A DNA stretch of 64,000 nt from Nocardioides conyzicola. Lineage in GTDB: Bacteria > Actinomycetota > Actinomycetes > Propionibacteriales > Nocardioidaceae. Under the pieces are notes generated by a model. It was not told the DNA's origin. It saw only the letters and a list, made by a program, of their open reading frames with translations, and did not search any database. Location: assembly GCF_039543825.1 (NCBI RefSeq), contig NZ_BAABKM010000002.1, forward strand, positions 1,458,133 to 1,522,132, in the 5' to 3' direction. Within the stretch, counting starts at the first letter, position 1. The number at the start of each line of letters is the position of its first letter. Positions 54,209 through 62,111 of this stretch are shown piece by piece. Both the position numbers and the translations under genes were made by a program.

Positions 54209-54603
54209 TGGGAGCCCGGCTCGGCATCGACGTCGCGGCACCCGCCGAGCTCGCGTGGGCCGAGCTGGTGGAGCTCGACTCCTGGCCCCACTGGGGACCG
54301 ACCGTCCGGTCGGCGCGGCTCGACGACGGAGGCCGCCGGCTGACCGCCGGGGCCACCGGCTCCGTCCAGACCAGCGTCGGGCTCTGGCTGCCCTTCCGGG
54401 TCGACGAGTGGACCGCCGAGGAGCCGCGGCGCTCGTGGTCGTGGTCGGTCGCGGGCGTCCCGGCCACCGAGCACTCGGTCACCGGCACCGGTCCCTTCCG
54501 GTGCCGGGTCGAGATGAGCGTGCCGTGGTGGGCGCCGGCCTACCTGGGCGTCGTCGCCGTCGCGCTCCGACGGATCCGGCGGCGCGCCGAGGCCGCCACC
54601 TAG
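54208..54603 (+). CDS. SRPBCC family protein
   Basis: A 131-residue START/Bet v 1-like (polyketide cyclase type) protein that binds hydrophobic ligands. The pattern GIDVAAPAELAWAELVELDSW, a strand-helix-turn opening, and a long C-terminal helix with RRIRRRAE support the fold. The start overlaps the treZ stop by one base (TGATG), so it is at the tail of the trehalose operon, perhaps by chance. Function unknown. It overlaps the convergent hydrolase gene by four bases. Confidence 0.78.
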   Translation: MGARLGIDVAAPAELAWAELVELDSWPHWGPTVRSARLDDGGRRLTAGATGSVQTSVGLWLPFRVDEWTAEEPRRSWSWSVAGVPATEHSVTGTGPFRCRVEMSVPWWAPAYLGVVAVALRRIRRRAEAAT

Positions 54604-55115
54604 GCGCTGAGCCAGGCGTCGAACGACCGCACGAAGATCTCGTGGCTCCGGACCATGCCGATCGGGTCGCCCGGGACCCGCAGGACGTGGTCCCCGGGGA
54701 CGACGAGGCGCTCGCCCGGCAGCGCGTCGAGCACGTCCTGGCGGAAGTACGGGTCCTCGGCGCCGAAGACGACGTACTGCGCCGCGGGGTAGGTGCGGTG
54801 CGCCTCGGCGAGGTCCGGCTCGCTGAGGAGCGGGGTGAGCCACGCTGCGGCGTACCCACGCTCGGCGGCTCGGGCAACCGCCAGGGTGCCGAGCGACTTC
54901 GCGACGACCAGCACGCGGCCGTCGTACCCCTCGAGCGCGGCGTCCAGCTGGTCGCCGACCCAGGCGACCTCGGCGGCGTCGTCGTCGAACGCCGGCGGCT
55001 CCCACCAGACCTGGCGGACGTCCCAGCCGCGGGCGAGCGCGACCTGCGCGGCGAAGAAGAGCATCGGCCCGTCGGGGGTGTAGCGGCTGCCGGGGAGGAC
55101 CACGCACCGGCCCAC
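54600..55115 (-). CDS. Alpha/beta-hydrolase-like protein, probable 5' frame disruption
   Basis: From GTG 55115 this is a 171-residue small alpha/beta hydrolase. It has nucleophile Ser in VVAKSLGTLA, acid Asp in FGAEDPYF and base His in VPGDHVLRVPGD. Its natural start seems to be ATG 55153, which overlaps the stop of the MerR gene (ATGA) and reads MTRYADYPTNGTA. That frame leaves the hydrolase frame by two bases just before residue VGRCVVLPGS. One added base near 55115-55117 would join MTRYADYPTNGT to VGRCVVLPG. So the gene is either broken at its 5' end or the sequence has a single-base error. The GTG start alone has no good ribosome-binding site. Confidence 0.65.
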   Translation of the reverse strand: MGRCVVLPGSRYTPDGPMLFFAAQVALARGWDVRQVWWEPPAFDDDAAEVAWVGDQLDAALEGYDGRVLVVAKSLGTLAVARAAERGYAAAWLTPLLSEPDLAEAHRTYPAAQYVVFGAEDPYFRQDVLDALPGERLVVPGDHVLRVPGDPIGMVRSHEIFVRSFDAWLSA

Positions 55116-55149
55116 GCGGTGCCGTTCGTGGGGTAGTCGGCGTACCTCG

Positions 55150-55935
55150 TCATGACGACAGGGTCCCCGGGTCGACGCGTTCCATCCGTGCCCAGCCGCG
55201 CCAGCCACGCTCGGCCATCAGCTCCTGGAGCCGCTCGACCATCGGGTGCGCGTCGGTCGCGAAGGCGTCCACCAGGGCGACGAACCCGTCGTCGCCGAGC
55301 TCCAGGTCCACGTTGTCCAGGTCGCCACGGTCGGCCGCCTCCTGGCTCAGCTCGGCCATCAGGTCGGCGACCTCGTTGAGCCGCTCCTCGTCCATGCCCC
55401 GCTCGACGAGCTCGTCGAGGAGCCGGTAGAGCCGCACCGTCCGCGGGTCGTCGAGCTGGGCGGTCTTGTCGGCCATGAACTCCGGGATCTTCTCCGGCCA
55501 GCGCGCCGCCATCAGGATCCAGCCGTCCCGCTCCCCCGCGACCATCCGGTCCGACGCGCCACTGGCGCGCAGCTTGTCGAGGTACGTCGCGACCGCCGCC
55601 GGGACGGCGAGCGTGTCACCGGCGGCGAGCGCCGCGATCCGGCGACGGTGGTCCTGCAGCTCGCGGACCTTCGCGCGCAGCTCTCCGTCGATCTGCCTCA
55701 CCGCGTCCGTCAGCTCCTCCGGCGTGGCGTCGAGCAGCTCGTGCACCCGAGCCAGCGGGACGCCCGCCTCGGCCAGGGTGCGGATCCGGATGAGCAGGAC
55801 GACGTCGCCGGCGCCGTACGTCCGGTATCCGGAGGCGTTGCGCTCCGGCTCGGGCAGCAGCCCCACCTGGTGGTAGTGCCGCACCGCCCGCACCGTGACA
55901 CCGGCGTACGCCGCCAGCTGGCTGATCGTGAGCAT
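55150..55935 (-). CDS. MerR family transcriptional regulator
   Basis: A 261-residue MerR-type regulator: the winged helix spans 1-70 (SQLAAYAGVTVRAVRHYHQV, then GYRTYGAGDVVLLIRIRTL) and a coiled coil about 75-115. A TipAS-like or other ligand-binding domain of about 140 residues follows. It starts 4 bases after the ABC permease stop and is co-transcribed with the exporter. It is probably the drug-sensing activator of that operon, acting at the TTGACG-N3-CGTCAA palindrome upstream of the ATPase gene. Confidence 0.9.
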   Translation of the reverse strand: MLTISQLAAYAGVTVRAVRHYHQVGLLPEPERNASGYRTYGAGDVVLLIRIRTLAEAGVPLARVHELLDATPEELTDAVRQIDGELRAKVRELQDHRRRIAALAAGDTLAVPAAVATYLDKLRASGASDRMVAGERDGWILMAARWPEKIPEFMADKTAQLDDPRTVRLYRLLDELVERGMDEERLNEVADLMAELSQEAADRGDLDNVDLELGDDGFVALVDAFATDAHPMVERLQELMAERGWRGWARMERVDPGTLSS

Positions 55936-55939
55936 GGGG

Positions 55940-56734
55940 TCAGCCTGCCCGAACCCTGCCGAACAGCCGGGTTGCCCACCAGCAGCAGACCGCGATGATC
56001 GCGACGCACCAGCCGACCGCCCACCAGGCGTCGGAGCCCGGGTCGCGGCCCTCGAGGCACGCGCGGAGCGTCTCGATGATCGGCGTGAAGGGCTGGTGCT
56101 CGGCGAACCACGCCAGGCCGGAGGGCATCGTGTCGGTCGGGACGAAGGCGCTGGAGAGGAACGGCAGCAGGATCAGCGGCATCGGCGCGTTGCTGGCGGC
56201 CTCGACGCTGCCGCTGGCCAGGCCGAGCGCCACGCACAGCCAGGTCACGGCCAGGCCCATCAGCAGGAGGGTGCCGGTTGCGCCGAGCCAGCCGACAGGC
56301 CCGGCGCCGCCGCGGTAGCCCAGCGCCAGCGCGATCGCGAGGACCACGACCACGCCGAAGACGGTCTGCGCCAGGGCCGCGAGAACGTGGCCGTTGAGCG
56401 GTGCCGACCGGGCGATCGGCAACGTCCTGAACCGGTCGATGATCCCCTCGGTCGCGTCCTTCGCGACCAGGATCGCGGTGCTGTTGGCGACCGCCGCGAC
56501 GGTCATCACCAGGATGGCGGGGGTGATGTAGTGGAGGTAGTCGGCCCGCGGGTCGGCGCCGGCGCCGGGCAGGCCCGCCCCCATCGTGCCGCCGAAGACG
56601 TAGACGAACAGCAGCAGGAAGACCACCGGCATCGCGATGATCGTGACGGTCAGCGACGGGTAGCGGACCAGGTGCTTGAGGTTGCGGCGCAGCATGGTGG
56701 TCGAGTCGCGCACGGCGTACGTCATGGTGCTCAT
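55940..56734 (-). CDS. ABC-2 type exporter permease (DrrB-like)
   Basis: A 264-residue membrane protein with six segments. The cytoplasmic loop GIIDRFRTLPIARSAPLNGH is the ABC-2/DrrB signature. It forms the export channel with the ATPase upstream, whose stop overlaps its start by one base. DrrAB-type pumps export antibiotics or hydrophobic drugs. The substrate is unknown. Confidence 0.9.
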   Translation of the reverse strand: MSTMTYAVRDSTTMLRRNLKHLVRYPSLTVTIIAMPVVFLLLFVYVFGGTMGAGLPGAGADPRADYLHYITPAILVMTVAAVANSTAILVAKDATEGIIDRFRTLPIARSAPLNGHVLAALAQTVFGVVVVLAIALALGYRGGAGPVGWLGATGTLLLMGLAVTWLCVALGLASGSVEAASNAPMPLILLPFLSSAFVPTDTMPSGLAWFAEHQPFTPIIETLRACLEGRDPGSDAWWAVGWCVAIIAVCCWWATRLFGRVRAG

Positions 56735-57477
56735 CAGAGGGTCTCCAGTCCGGTCAGCTTGAGGAACACGTCGTCGAGGGTCTCGCCGCCCGCCTGGGCC
56801 TTGAGCTCGGCGGGCGTGCCTTCGGCGACGAGGCGTCCGCCGTCGAGGAGCCCGACGGTGTCGGCGAGCTGGTCGGCCTCCTCGAGGTACTGCGTGGTGA
56901 GGAAGATCGTCACGCCGTCGGCGAGCAGCTCGCGGACGATCGACCAGAGCTCGCGGCGGCTGCGCGGGTCGAGCCCGGTCGTCGGCTCGTCGAGGAAGAT
57001 CACCCGCGGCCGGCCGACCAGCGTCATGGCGAGGTCGAGACGGCGCTTCATGCCGCCGGAGTACGTCGCGGCGCGGCGGGCGGCGGCATCAGTCAGGTCG
57101 AAGCGCGACAGCAGGTCGTCGACCCTCGCCCGCGCCTCGGGCTTCGGCAGGTGGGCCAGGTCGGCCATCAGCCGGAGGTTCTCGCGACCCGTCAGGAGCT
57201 CGTCGATGGCGGAGAACTGCCCGGTGACGCCGATGGACCGGCGTACGCCGTCGGCATCGTGGGCGACGTCGTGCCCGGCCACCCGCGCGGTGCCCGCGTC
57301 GGCGGCGATCAGGGTCGAGAGGATGCGGACCATGGTGGTCTTGCCGGCACCGTTGGGCCCGAGCAGGGCGTAGACGGTCCCGGTCGGGACGGTGAGGTCG
57401 AGGCCGAGCAGGACCGGCTGGTCGCCGTACGACCTGGCGATCCCGGTGACCTCGATGGCGTTCGTTCGTGGGGTCAT
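56734..57477 (-). CDS. ABC-type exporter ATP-binding protein (DrrA-like)
   Basis: A 247-residue ATPase. Walker A is GPNGAGKTT, the signature YSGGMKRR and Walker B VIFLDEPTTGLD. The C-terminal segment GGETLDDVFLKLTG is typical of DrrA-type drug exporters. ATG 57477 follows a MerR-type palindrome (57495-57509) by only 17 bases, so the leader is short. Together with the permease and MerR gene it forms an inducible resistance operon. Confidence 0.92.
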   Translation of the reverse strand: MTPRTNAIEVTGIARSYGDQPVLLGLDLTVPTGTVYALLGPNGAGKTTMVRILSTLIAADAGTARVAGHDVAHDADGVRRSIGVTGQFSAIDELLTGRENLRLMADLAHLPKPEARARVDDLLSRFDLTDAAARRAATYSGGMKRRLDLAMTLVGRPRVIFLDEPTTGLDPRSRRELWSIVRELLADGVTIFLTTQYLEEADQLADTVGLLDGGRLVAEGTPAELKAQAGGETLDDVFLKLTGLETL

Positions 57478-57494
57478 GCGCCCACCATGCGGGG

Positions 57495-57509
57495 TTGACG
57501 CTACGTCAA
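57495..57509. promoter_or_regulatory. MerR-type operator in the exporter promoter
   Basis: Perfect palindrome TTGACG-N3-CGTCAA upstream of the ATPase start. On the minus strand it is preceded by TTGACC (-35-like, 57515-57510) and followed by a weak GCATGG (-10-like) after a 19-base spacer. A long spacer filled by a palindrome is the hallmark of MerR-activated promoters. The -35 region overlaps the stop end of the pentapeptide-repeat gene. Confidence 0.6.
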
Positions 57510-57511
57510 GG

Positions 57512-58168
57512 TCAAGCCTCGATCTTGATCCCGATCTCGAGCGCGAGGAGCGGCGCGAGCCGGTCGAGCTGGTGCGGGCTGAAGGTGGCACCGCGCAGGT
57601 GGGCGACACCGGTGACGCCCTCCAGCTCCGCCCCGCGCAGGTCCACGTCGTGGAGCTCGCTCTGCTGGACGTCGAGCTGGGCGATCCGGGTCCCGGAGAA
57701 GCGGACCCGCCGCGCCTTGCCCTGGATCAGGTCGAGCTCCTCGATCACGCAGTCCGTGAACGCGACGTCGAGCAGCTCCGCCCCGCGCAGGTTGACGTAG
57801 CTGAGCTTGCAGCCGACGAAGTGCACCGAGCGCAGCTCGGCCTCGTACGCCTCGAGCGAGCCGATCCGACCCGTGACACGTACGTCGCGCCACTGGCTGC
57901 GCGCGGCTCGTACGACGGGCACGTCCACCTGGTCGAGCTCGACCTCGGACAGCCGGGCGCCCTTCAGGTCCGCCTCGTCCGCCGACAGTCCCTGGAACCG
58001 GGCGGCGACCAGCTCGGCCCCGGCGAGAGCCAGGTGGGGCAGCACGAGATCGGCGAAGCGGGCCGACTCCACGTAGGCACCGTCGCGGAGCTCGCTGGGG
58101 TCGCCGTCGACCAGCCGACCGAGGTCGAGCGGGGTGATCTGGGGCGACTTCGTCGGGGAGGCGGCCAT
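57512..58168 (-). CDS. Pentapeptide-repeat-like protein
   Basis: A 218-residue protein with repeats of the A(D/N)LxX type (ADLKGARLSEVELDQVDV, VNLRGAELLDVAFTDC, VDLRGAELEGVTG), which form a right-handed beta-helix. It is short and the repeats are degenerate. Some members (Qnr/MfpA) protect DNA gyrase from fluoroquinolones. Whether this one does is unknown. ATG 58168 is used; a GTG at 58177 is possible. It lies just upstream of the MerR-controlled exporter operon on the same strand and overlaps its promoter. Confidence 0.8.
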   Translation of the reverse strand: MAASPTKSPQITPLDLGRLVDGDPSELRDGAYVESARFADLVLPHLALAGAELVAARFQGLSADEADLKGARLSEVELDQVDVPVVRAARSQWRDVRVTGRIGSLEAYEAELRSVHFVGCKLSYVNLRGAELLDVAFTDCVIEELDLIQGKARRVRFSGTRIAQLDVQQSELHDVDLRGAELEGVTGVAHLRGATFSPHQLDRLAPLLALEIGIKIEA

Positions 58169-58190
58169 CGGGTCCACCGTATCTGGCGTC

Positions 58191-59438
58191 TCAGACCTCC
58201 CGCTTCGGCCGGAACGGTGACAGCGCGAGCATGAGCGCCGCGGCGGCGAAGACCACCGCAGCCGAGGCCAGCACCGGCCGGACCCCGACGCGATCGGCCA
58301 GGACCCCGACGACCGGCGAGACCACGACGATCACGGCACGGTTGAGCGAGCGCAGGGTGGTGTTGGTGCGGGCCTGCAGCTCGTCGGGGGTACGCGACTG
58401 GCGGATGGTCATCTCGTGGGAGTTGCTGTTCCCCATCGCCCAGCCGTGGCACAGCTGACCGGCGCCCAGCACGGCGGCCGCCCACCCGCCCGGCACCGAG
58501 GCGGCGGTGACCATCGCGACCACCCCGGTCGCACTGAGGGCGTACGAGCCGATGATCGCGCCACCCCCGCCGAGGCGCCGTCCGGTCGCGGTGCTGGTCA
58601 TCGCACCGCCGAGCGCGCCCGCCCCGGCGACGGCGAACACCAGACCCAGCTGCAGCGGCGTGAGTCCCAGCTCGAGGTAGCCGTAGGGCACGACGAGCAC
58701 GAGCAGCACCGCCTGCCCCGCGAACCACACGTGCGTGGCGATCGCGAGGCGACGCAGACCGGAGGCGCCGTACGCCCACCGTGCGCCCTCGCCGATCTCC
58801 GACGCCAGCCCACGCAGGCCGACCGCCGCGGGGCGGGCGAGGGGCGGCTCGGCGACTCCTCTCAAGGACGCCACCATCACCGCCGAGAAGAGGTACGTCG
58901 CCGCGTCGACCAGCACCGCGACCGGCGCCCCCAGGATCCGGATCAGCGCGCCGGCGAGCGCGGGTCCTGCGGTCTGCGCCACCGCACCGGCCCCGTCCAG
59001 CCGCGCGTGCGCCCGCTGCAGCTCGGCTCGCGGCACGAGACGCGGCACGAACGAGAGCGACGCCGCGTCGTTGACCAGTGACACGGTCCCGAACAGCAAC
59101 ACGACGACGAAGAGCAGCGGGAAGCTGAGGACGTCGCAGGCCCACGCCAGCGGGATCGCACCGAGCAGCGCCGCCCGGACCAGGTCCGTCGTCACCATCA
59201 CCGGGCGTCGCCGCACCCGGTCGACCAGCGCGCCGACGACGAGACCGACGAGAAGGTACGGAAGCCATCTGGCCGAGTTGAGCCATCCCACCTGCGACGC
59301 TCCCCCGCCGAGCGTGACCAGGACCAGGGTCTGCAGCGCCAAGGACGTGACGGCGTCGCCCATCCCGGACACCGCCTCGCCCCACCAGAAGCGCCCGAAC
59401 CCCGACGACCTGTCGTCGGAGCTGGTCACCGCGGCCAC
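58191..59438 (-). CDS. MFS transporter
   Basis: A 415-residue MFS protein of the MFS_3/enterobactin-exporter-like type, with 12 segments and the loop VVGALVDRVRRRPVMV. A helical loop in the middle (ATHVWFAGQAVLLV follows) is typical of this group. GTG 59438 is chosen, with AGGG about 7 bases upstream; longer readings into the HNH gene are rejected. The pentapeptide-repeat gene is 22 bases downstream on the same strand, suggesting a shared transcript. Substrate unknown. Confidence 0.85.
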   Translation of the reverse strand: MAAVTSSDDRSSGFGRFWWGEAVSGMGDAVTSLALQTLVLVTLGGGASQVGWLNSARWLPYLLVGLVVGALVDRVRRRPVMVTTDLVRAALLGAIPLAWACDVLSFPLLFVVVLLFGTVSLVNDAASLSFVPRLVPRAELQRAHARLDGAGAVAQTAGPALAGALIRILGAPVAVLVDAATYLFSAVMVASLRGVAEPPLARPAAVGLRGLASEIGEGARWAYGASGLRRLAIATHVWFAGQAVLLVLVVPYGYLELGLTPLQLGLVFAVAGAGALGGAMTSTATGRRLGGGGAIIGSYALSATGVVAMVTAASVPGGWAAAVLGAGQLCHGWAMGNSNSHEMTIRQSRTPDELQARTNTTLRSLNRAVIVVVSPVVGVLADRVGVRPVLASAAVVFAAAALMLALSPFRPKREV

Positions 59439-59472
59439 GCCACACCCTGACACGCGGGACCGCGGGCACCGG

Positions 59473-60720
59473 TCAGGGTCGTCGGTGGAAGGTGACGGTG
59501 CCGTCGGGTTGATGGGTGGTCTCGTACGTCGGGTCGTGGGCTCCTGTGTGGTGTCTGGGGCACAGGAGACCACCGTTGTTCAGGGCCGTCGGTCCGTCAT
59601 CGGCAAACCTCTGCCAGTGGTGGGCGTGGCACATCCAGGGTGGCCAGTCGCATTCCTCGGCGACGCAGCCCTTGTCGCGGATGCCCAGGGCGATGAGCTG
59701 GGCCTTGGTGAAGAAGCGCTTGGCTCTGCCGACGTCGAGGACCTCGCTCTTGCCGTTGAGGACGACGGGGAGGATCCGGGCGGTGCAGGCGAGCCGTCGG
59801 ACCTGTGAGGGGCTGATGGGCTCGCCGGTGTCGAGGATCCCGGCCTTCTCGAGCTTGCTGGTCAACACATCGAGGTCGATGTGAACCACGATCGTCGCGT
59901 CGGTGCCGCCGACCTTCGGGAGGTCCTTGGCGCTGATGCGTTCGATGAGCTCGGCGAACGCCCGGCCCATCCGCTCGGGTCCGGGGCGGCGTTCGACGCC
60001 GGGTCCGTGGGTCGCGGCCTGGTGCTTGGGTGCGGCGATCGCGAGGAGCATCTTCTTGAGCATCGCCGCCTGCACCGTGGGAAGCGTGAACCGGGCGTGG
60101 GTCTTGCCGTGGCCGTCGTCGGTCATCGTCAACCGCATCGCCTGCGCGGCCTTGGCCTCCTCCTTCTCGAGAAGGTCGGCCTCGTGCTGGTCCGCCAGGT
60201 CCGGGGCGACGACCTCCAACAGACGGCGGCCGAGGACCCGCAACGTCTTCGCATCATGCTCAGCAGCGGCATCCACGAGATGCTTCTCCGCGCGGATCAC
60301 CAGGTCCGGGTCCAGGTCAGCCGGCAGCTCCTTGACGGAGCGGAGGATCACCTGCGCCTGCTCGGGACGCAGGTCGCCGGCGGCAAGGGCGTCCCGGACC
60401 ACGTCGTGGGTGTCCAGGTCGTAGCCGAGGTGCACCACACCCGCCGCCGCGGACCGGGTGAGACGGGCCTGATGAGCGAGCCAGGTCGCGGTCGAGGTGG
60501 CACCGGTCTCGGTGCCGACCTGCAGCTCGTCCGCGTGCCGCGCCACCCGCGCGCGGATCTCCACGACCTGCGCCTCCAACTTCGTCAGCTCCACCAGCGT
60601 TGAGGCGGCTTCGGCAGACGTCATGGACCACACCGACGCATCCACCAGGCCGTCGACGATGCCGCGCATCCGCGCGGTCGCCGTGGCCACCTGGTGGTGG
60701 GGTGTGGTCATCGCTGTCAT
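59473..60720 (-). CDS. DUF222/HNH endonuclease-like protein (13E12 family)
   Basis: A 415-residue protein of the actinobacterial 13E12-repeat family. An N-terminal DUF222 (about 30-300) is followed by a C-terminal HNH nuclease motif: His367/His368 (HAHHWQ), Asn381/Asn382 and CPRHH with His390/His391. These genes are multicopy in many actinobacteria, and in mycobacteria REP13E12 copies are attachment sites for phiRv phages. Whether this copy cuts DNA is unknown. ATG 60720 is used; ATG 60711 is possible. Two DnaA-box-like words and tandem repeats lie just upstream. Confidence 0.88.
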   Translation of the reverse strand: MTAMTTPHHQVATATARMRGIVDGLVDASVWSMTSAEAASTLVELTKLEAQVVEIRARVARHADELQVGTETGATSTATWLAHQARLTRSAAAGVVHLGYDLDTHDVVRDALAAGDLRPEQAQVILRSVKELPADLDPDLVIRAEKHLVDAAAEHDAKTLRVLGRRLLEVVAPDLADQHEADLLEKEEAKAAQAMRLTMTDDGHGKTHARFTLPTVQAAMLKKMLLAIAAPKHQAATHGPGVERRPGPERMGRAFAELIERISAKDLPKVGGTDATIVVHIDLDVLTSKLEKAGILDTGEPISPSQVRRLACTARILPVVLNGKSEVLDVGRAKRFFTKAQLIALGIRDKGCVAEECDWPPWMCHAHHWQRFADDGPTALNNGGLLCPRHHTGAHDPTYETTHQPDGTVTFHRRP

Positions 60721-60768
60721 GGGTCTAGCCAAGCACTGGCCACCGACAGTCGGAGGCCTCAGAAGGCG

Positions 60769-60777
60769 TTATCCACA
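60769..60777 (+). promoter_or_regulatory. Consensus DnaA box
   Basis: TTATCCACA, the canonical 9-mer DnaA-binding box, 49 bases upstream of the HNH gene start. A second perfect box (TTGTCCACA) lies 46 bases downstream in the same orientation. Both lie in non-coding DNA in a GC-rich genome, where AT-rich 9-mers are rare. Confidence 0.6.
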
Positions 60778-60814
60778 GGGTTTTAGGTTACAAGACGGTC
60801 ACGATCGCGGACGA

Positions 60815-60823
60815 TTGTCCACA
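60815..60823 (+). promoter_or_regulatory. Actinobacterial consensus DnaA box
   Basis: TTGTCCACA, the form preferred in actinobacterial origins. It lies immediately before the first copy of a tandem repeat. The spacing to the first box is 46 bases start to start, not an integral number of helical turns for close co-operation. No dnaA, dnaN or rep gene is nearby. Confidence 0.6.
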
Positions 60824-60969
60824 CCCTCCCCAACCACTGGGGGCTACCGGAAGGCCGGCCGGCGACCGCAACCCACCGCCCGCCGTACCCCGTAACTGCC
60901 TATCGGCGACCAACCCGGACGGACCGGCAGGCCACTGACAGTCGGTTGGCTTCGAGACGGGCCTGGCGG
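60824..60969. repeat. Tandem repeat, copy 1 (146-bp unit)
   Basis: The unit begins CCCTCCC, then CAACCACTGGGGGCTACC, and shares a 28-base identical core with copy 2 (60831-60858 and 60977-61004). Similarity then falls but returns around CCGTACCC and TGCCTATCGGCG. The last 25 bases, close to GCCTGGCGG, are not matched in copy 2. Part of the 376-bp gene-free segment between the HNH gene and the ABM gene. No coding potential is seen. Confidence 0.7.
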
Positions 60970-61096
60970 CCCTCCTCAACCACTGGGGGCTACCGGAAGG
61001 CCGGGAGGCAACGCCGACCCGAGCCCGCCGTACCCGCGTAAATGCCTATCGGCGGCCATCCCAACGGACCCGCAGCCGACGGACAGCCGGAGACGG
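60970..61096. repeat. Tandem repeat, copy 2
   Basis: Starts CCCTCCT then the same 28-base core as copy 1, offset by 146 bases, and continues with about 80 percent visual similarity through TGCCTATCGGCG and a CGGACAGCCGG ending. It ends at the stop codon of the ABM gene. The inverted CCGG-AAGG-CCGG element in both copies could form a small hairpin. Function unknown. Confidence 0.7.
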
Positions 61097-61393
61097 CTAG
61101 AGCGAGAAGACCTGGTCGAAGTGCTCGACGACCGGGAAGGGGTCGTAGAAGTCGTGCAGGAGCGCCCGCCACTGCTGGTACTCGTCCGAGCCGCGGAAGC
61201 CGACCGTGTGGTCCTCGAGCGTCTCCCACTCGACGAGGAGGAGGAAGGCGCTCGGTCGCTCCTGGCACCGCGACAACGTCAGTGACACGAAGCCGGGCAT
61301 CGACGCGATGATCTGCTTCGCCTCGTCGAAGGCGGTCACGAACTCCTCCTCGCGGCCGGGCTTCACCGGCAGGAGGGCGTGCTCGAGGATCAC
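61097..61393 (-). CDS. ABM-domain (antibiotic biosynthesis monooxygenase) protein
   Basis: A 98-residue ferredoxin-like dimeric protein: MILEHALLPVKPGREEEFV opens it, and LLLVEWETLEDHTVGFRGS and the long C-terminal helix follow the family pattern. It may handle quinones or heme, but the heme-monooxygenase residues are not evident. GTG 61393 overlaps the stop of the upstream lipoprotein gene (GTGA), so the two are co-translated. Its stop is at the end of tandem-repeat copy 2. Confidence 0.82.
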   Translation of the reverse strand: MILEHALLPVKPGREEEFVTAFDEAKQIIASMPGFVSLTLSRCQERPSAFLLLVEWETLEDHTVGFRGSDEYQQWRALLHDFYDPFPVVEHFDQVFSL

Positions 61394-62091
61394 CCTTGGA
61401 GGTTGTCGAGGTCGATGGTGTCGTCCTCGGCCGGGGCCTCGACGTCGAACTTCTCGTCGAACTCGGAGAACACCACGCTGCCGTTGTCGTCGCCGTCGGT
61501 CTTCTCGATCTTGACGAGGTAGTGCGGGTCGTCGACCCGCACGTAGCCCACCGAGGTGCCGTCGTCCTTGGACGTGTGCTCCACGGGGACGGCCTCGGCA
61601 CCCTCGACCTTCTCGGTGTCCTTGGCGGTGTACTTCTCGCCGGCTTCCTTGTCGCTGCTGATCAGCTCGTCCAGGAGGTCGTCGATGTCGCAGAACTGGT
61701 CGAACCCGTCGCCGCTCGCGGGCACCACGACCCACTTGTCGCCGACCACCGAGATGATCTGGTCGGCGTTGTCGCCCGCACTGGCCCGCCAGAAGGCCTC
61801 GTCCGGCTTGAACCAGGTGGTGCCGTCGACCCCGAGGAGCTCCGCCGTACCGTCTCCGACGCCGATGGAGCCGGTGCAGTCGCCGCCGTCGTTGGTCTGC
61901 ACGTCGATCGACACCTCCTGGCCGCCCGTCGTGATCTTGCCGGAGACCTTGACGGAGTCGAGCTTGCCCATCGCCGCCTTCGAGGCGTCGGCGATCTCCT
62001 GTCCGGACTGGTCGGTGAAGTCGTCACCACCGCAGGCGCTCAGCAGCGCCGCCATCCCGATCCCGGCCACGGCCAATCCCATGCGTGTCAT
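61390..62091 (-). CDS. LppX/LprG-like lipoprotein
   Basis: A 233-residue lipoprotein. Residues 1-19 are the signal and Cys20 the lipidation site (LLSAC). The mature part resembles the LppX/LprG/LolA-like fold that carries lipids or glycolipids: SVKVSGKITTGGQEVSIDVQ and WVVVPASGDGFDQFCDI alternate strands, and the C-terminus is acidic. In mycobacteria LprG works with a P55-type MFS exporter; no such gene is adjacent. The start is ATG 62091. The GTGA overlap with the ABM gene links the two genes. Confidence 0.8.
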   Translation of the reverse strand: MTRMGLAVAGIGMAALLSACGGDDFTDQSGQEIADASKAAMGKLDSVKVSGKITTGGQEVSIDVQTNDGGDCTGSIGVGDGTAELLGVDGTTWFKPDEAFWRASAGDNADQIISVVGDKWVVVPASGDGFDQFCDIDDLLDELISSDKEAGEKYTAKDTEKVEGAEAVPVEHTSKDDGTSVGYVRVDDPHYLVKIEKTDGDDNGSVVFSEFDEKFDVEAPAEDDTIDLDNLQG

Positions 62092-62111
62092 GGGGCCACC
62101 CTTTCATCCCG

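Noticed and set aside
60721..61096. Chromosomal or plasmid replication origin
   Set aside because: Only two DnaA boxes and no AT-rich unwinding element, dnaA, dnaN, parAB or rep gene nearby. Kept as an unusual DnaA-box segment instead.
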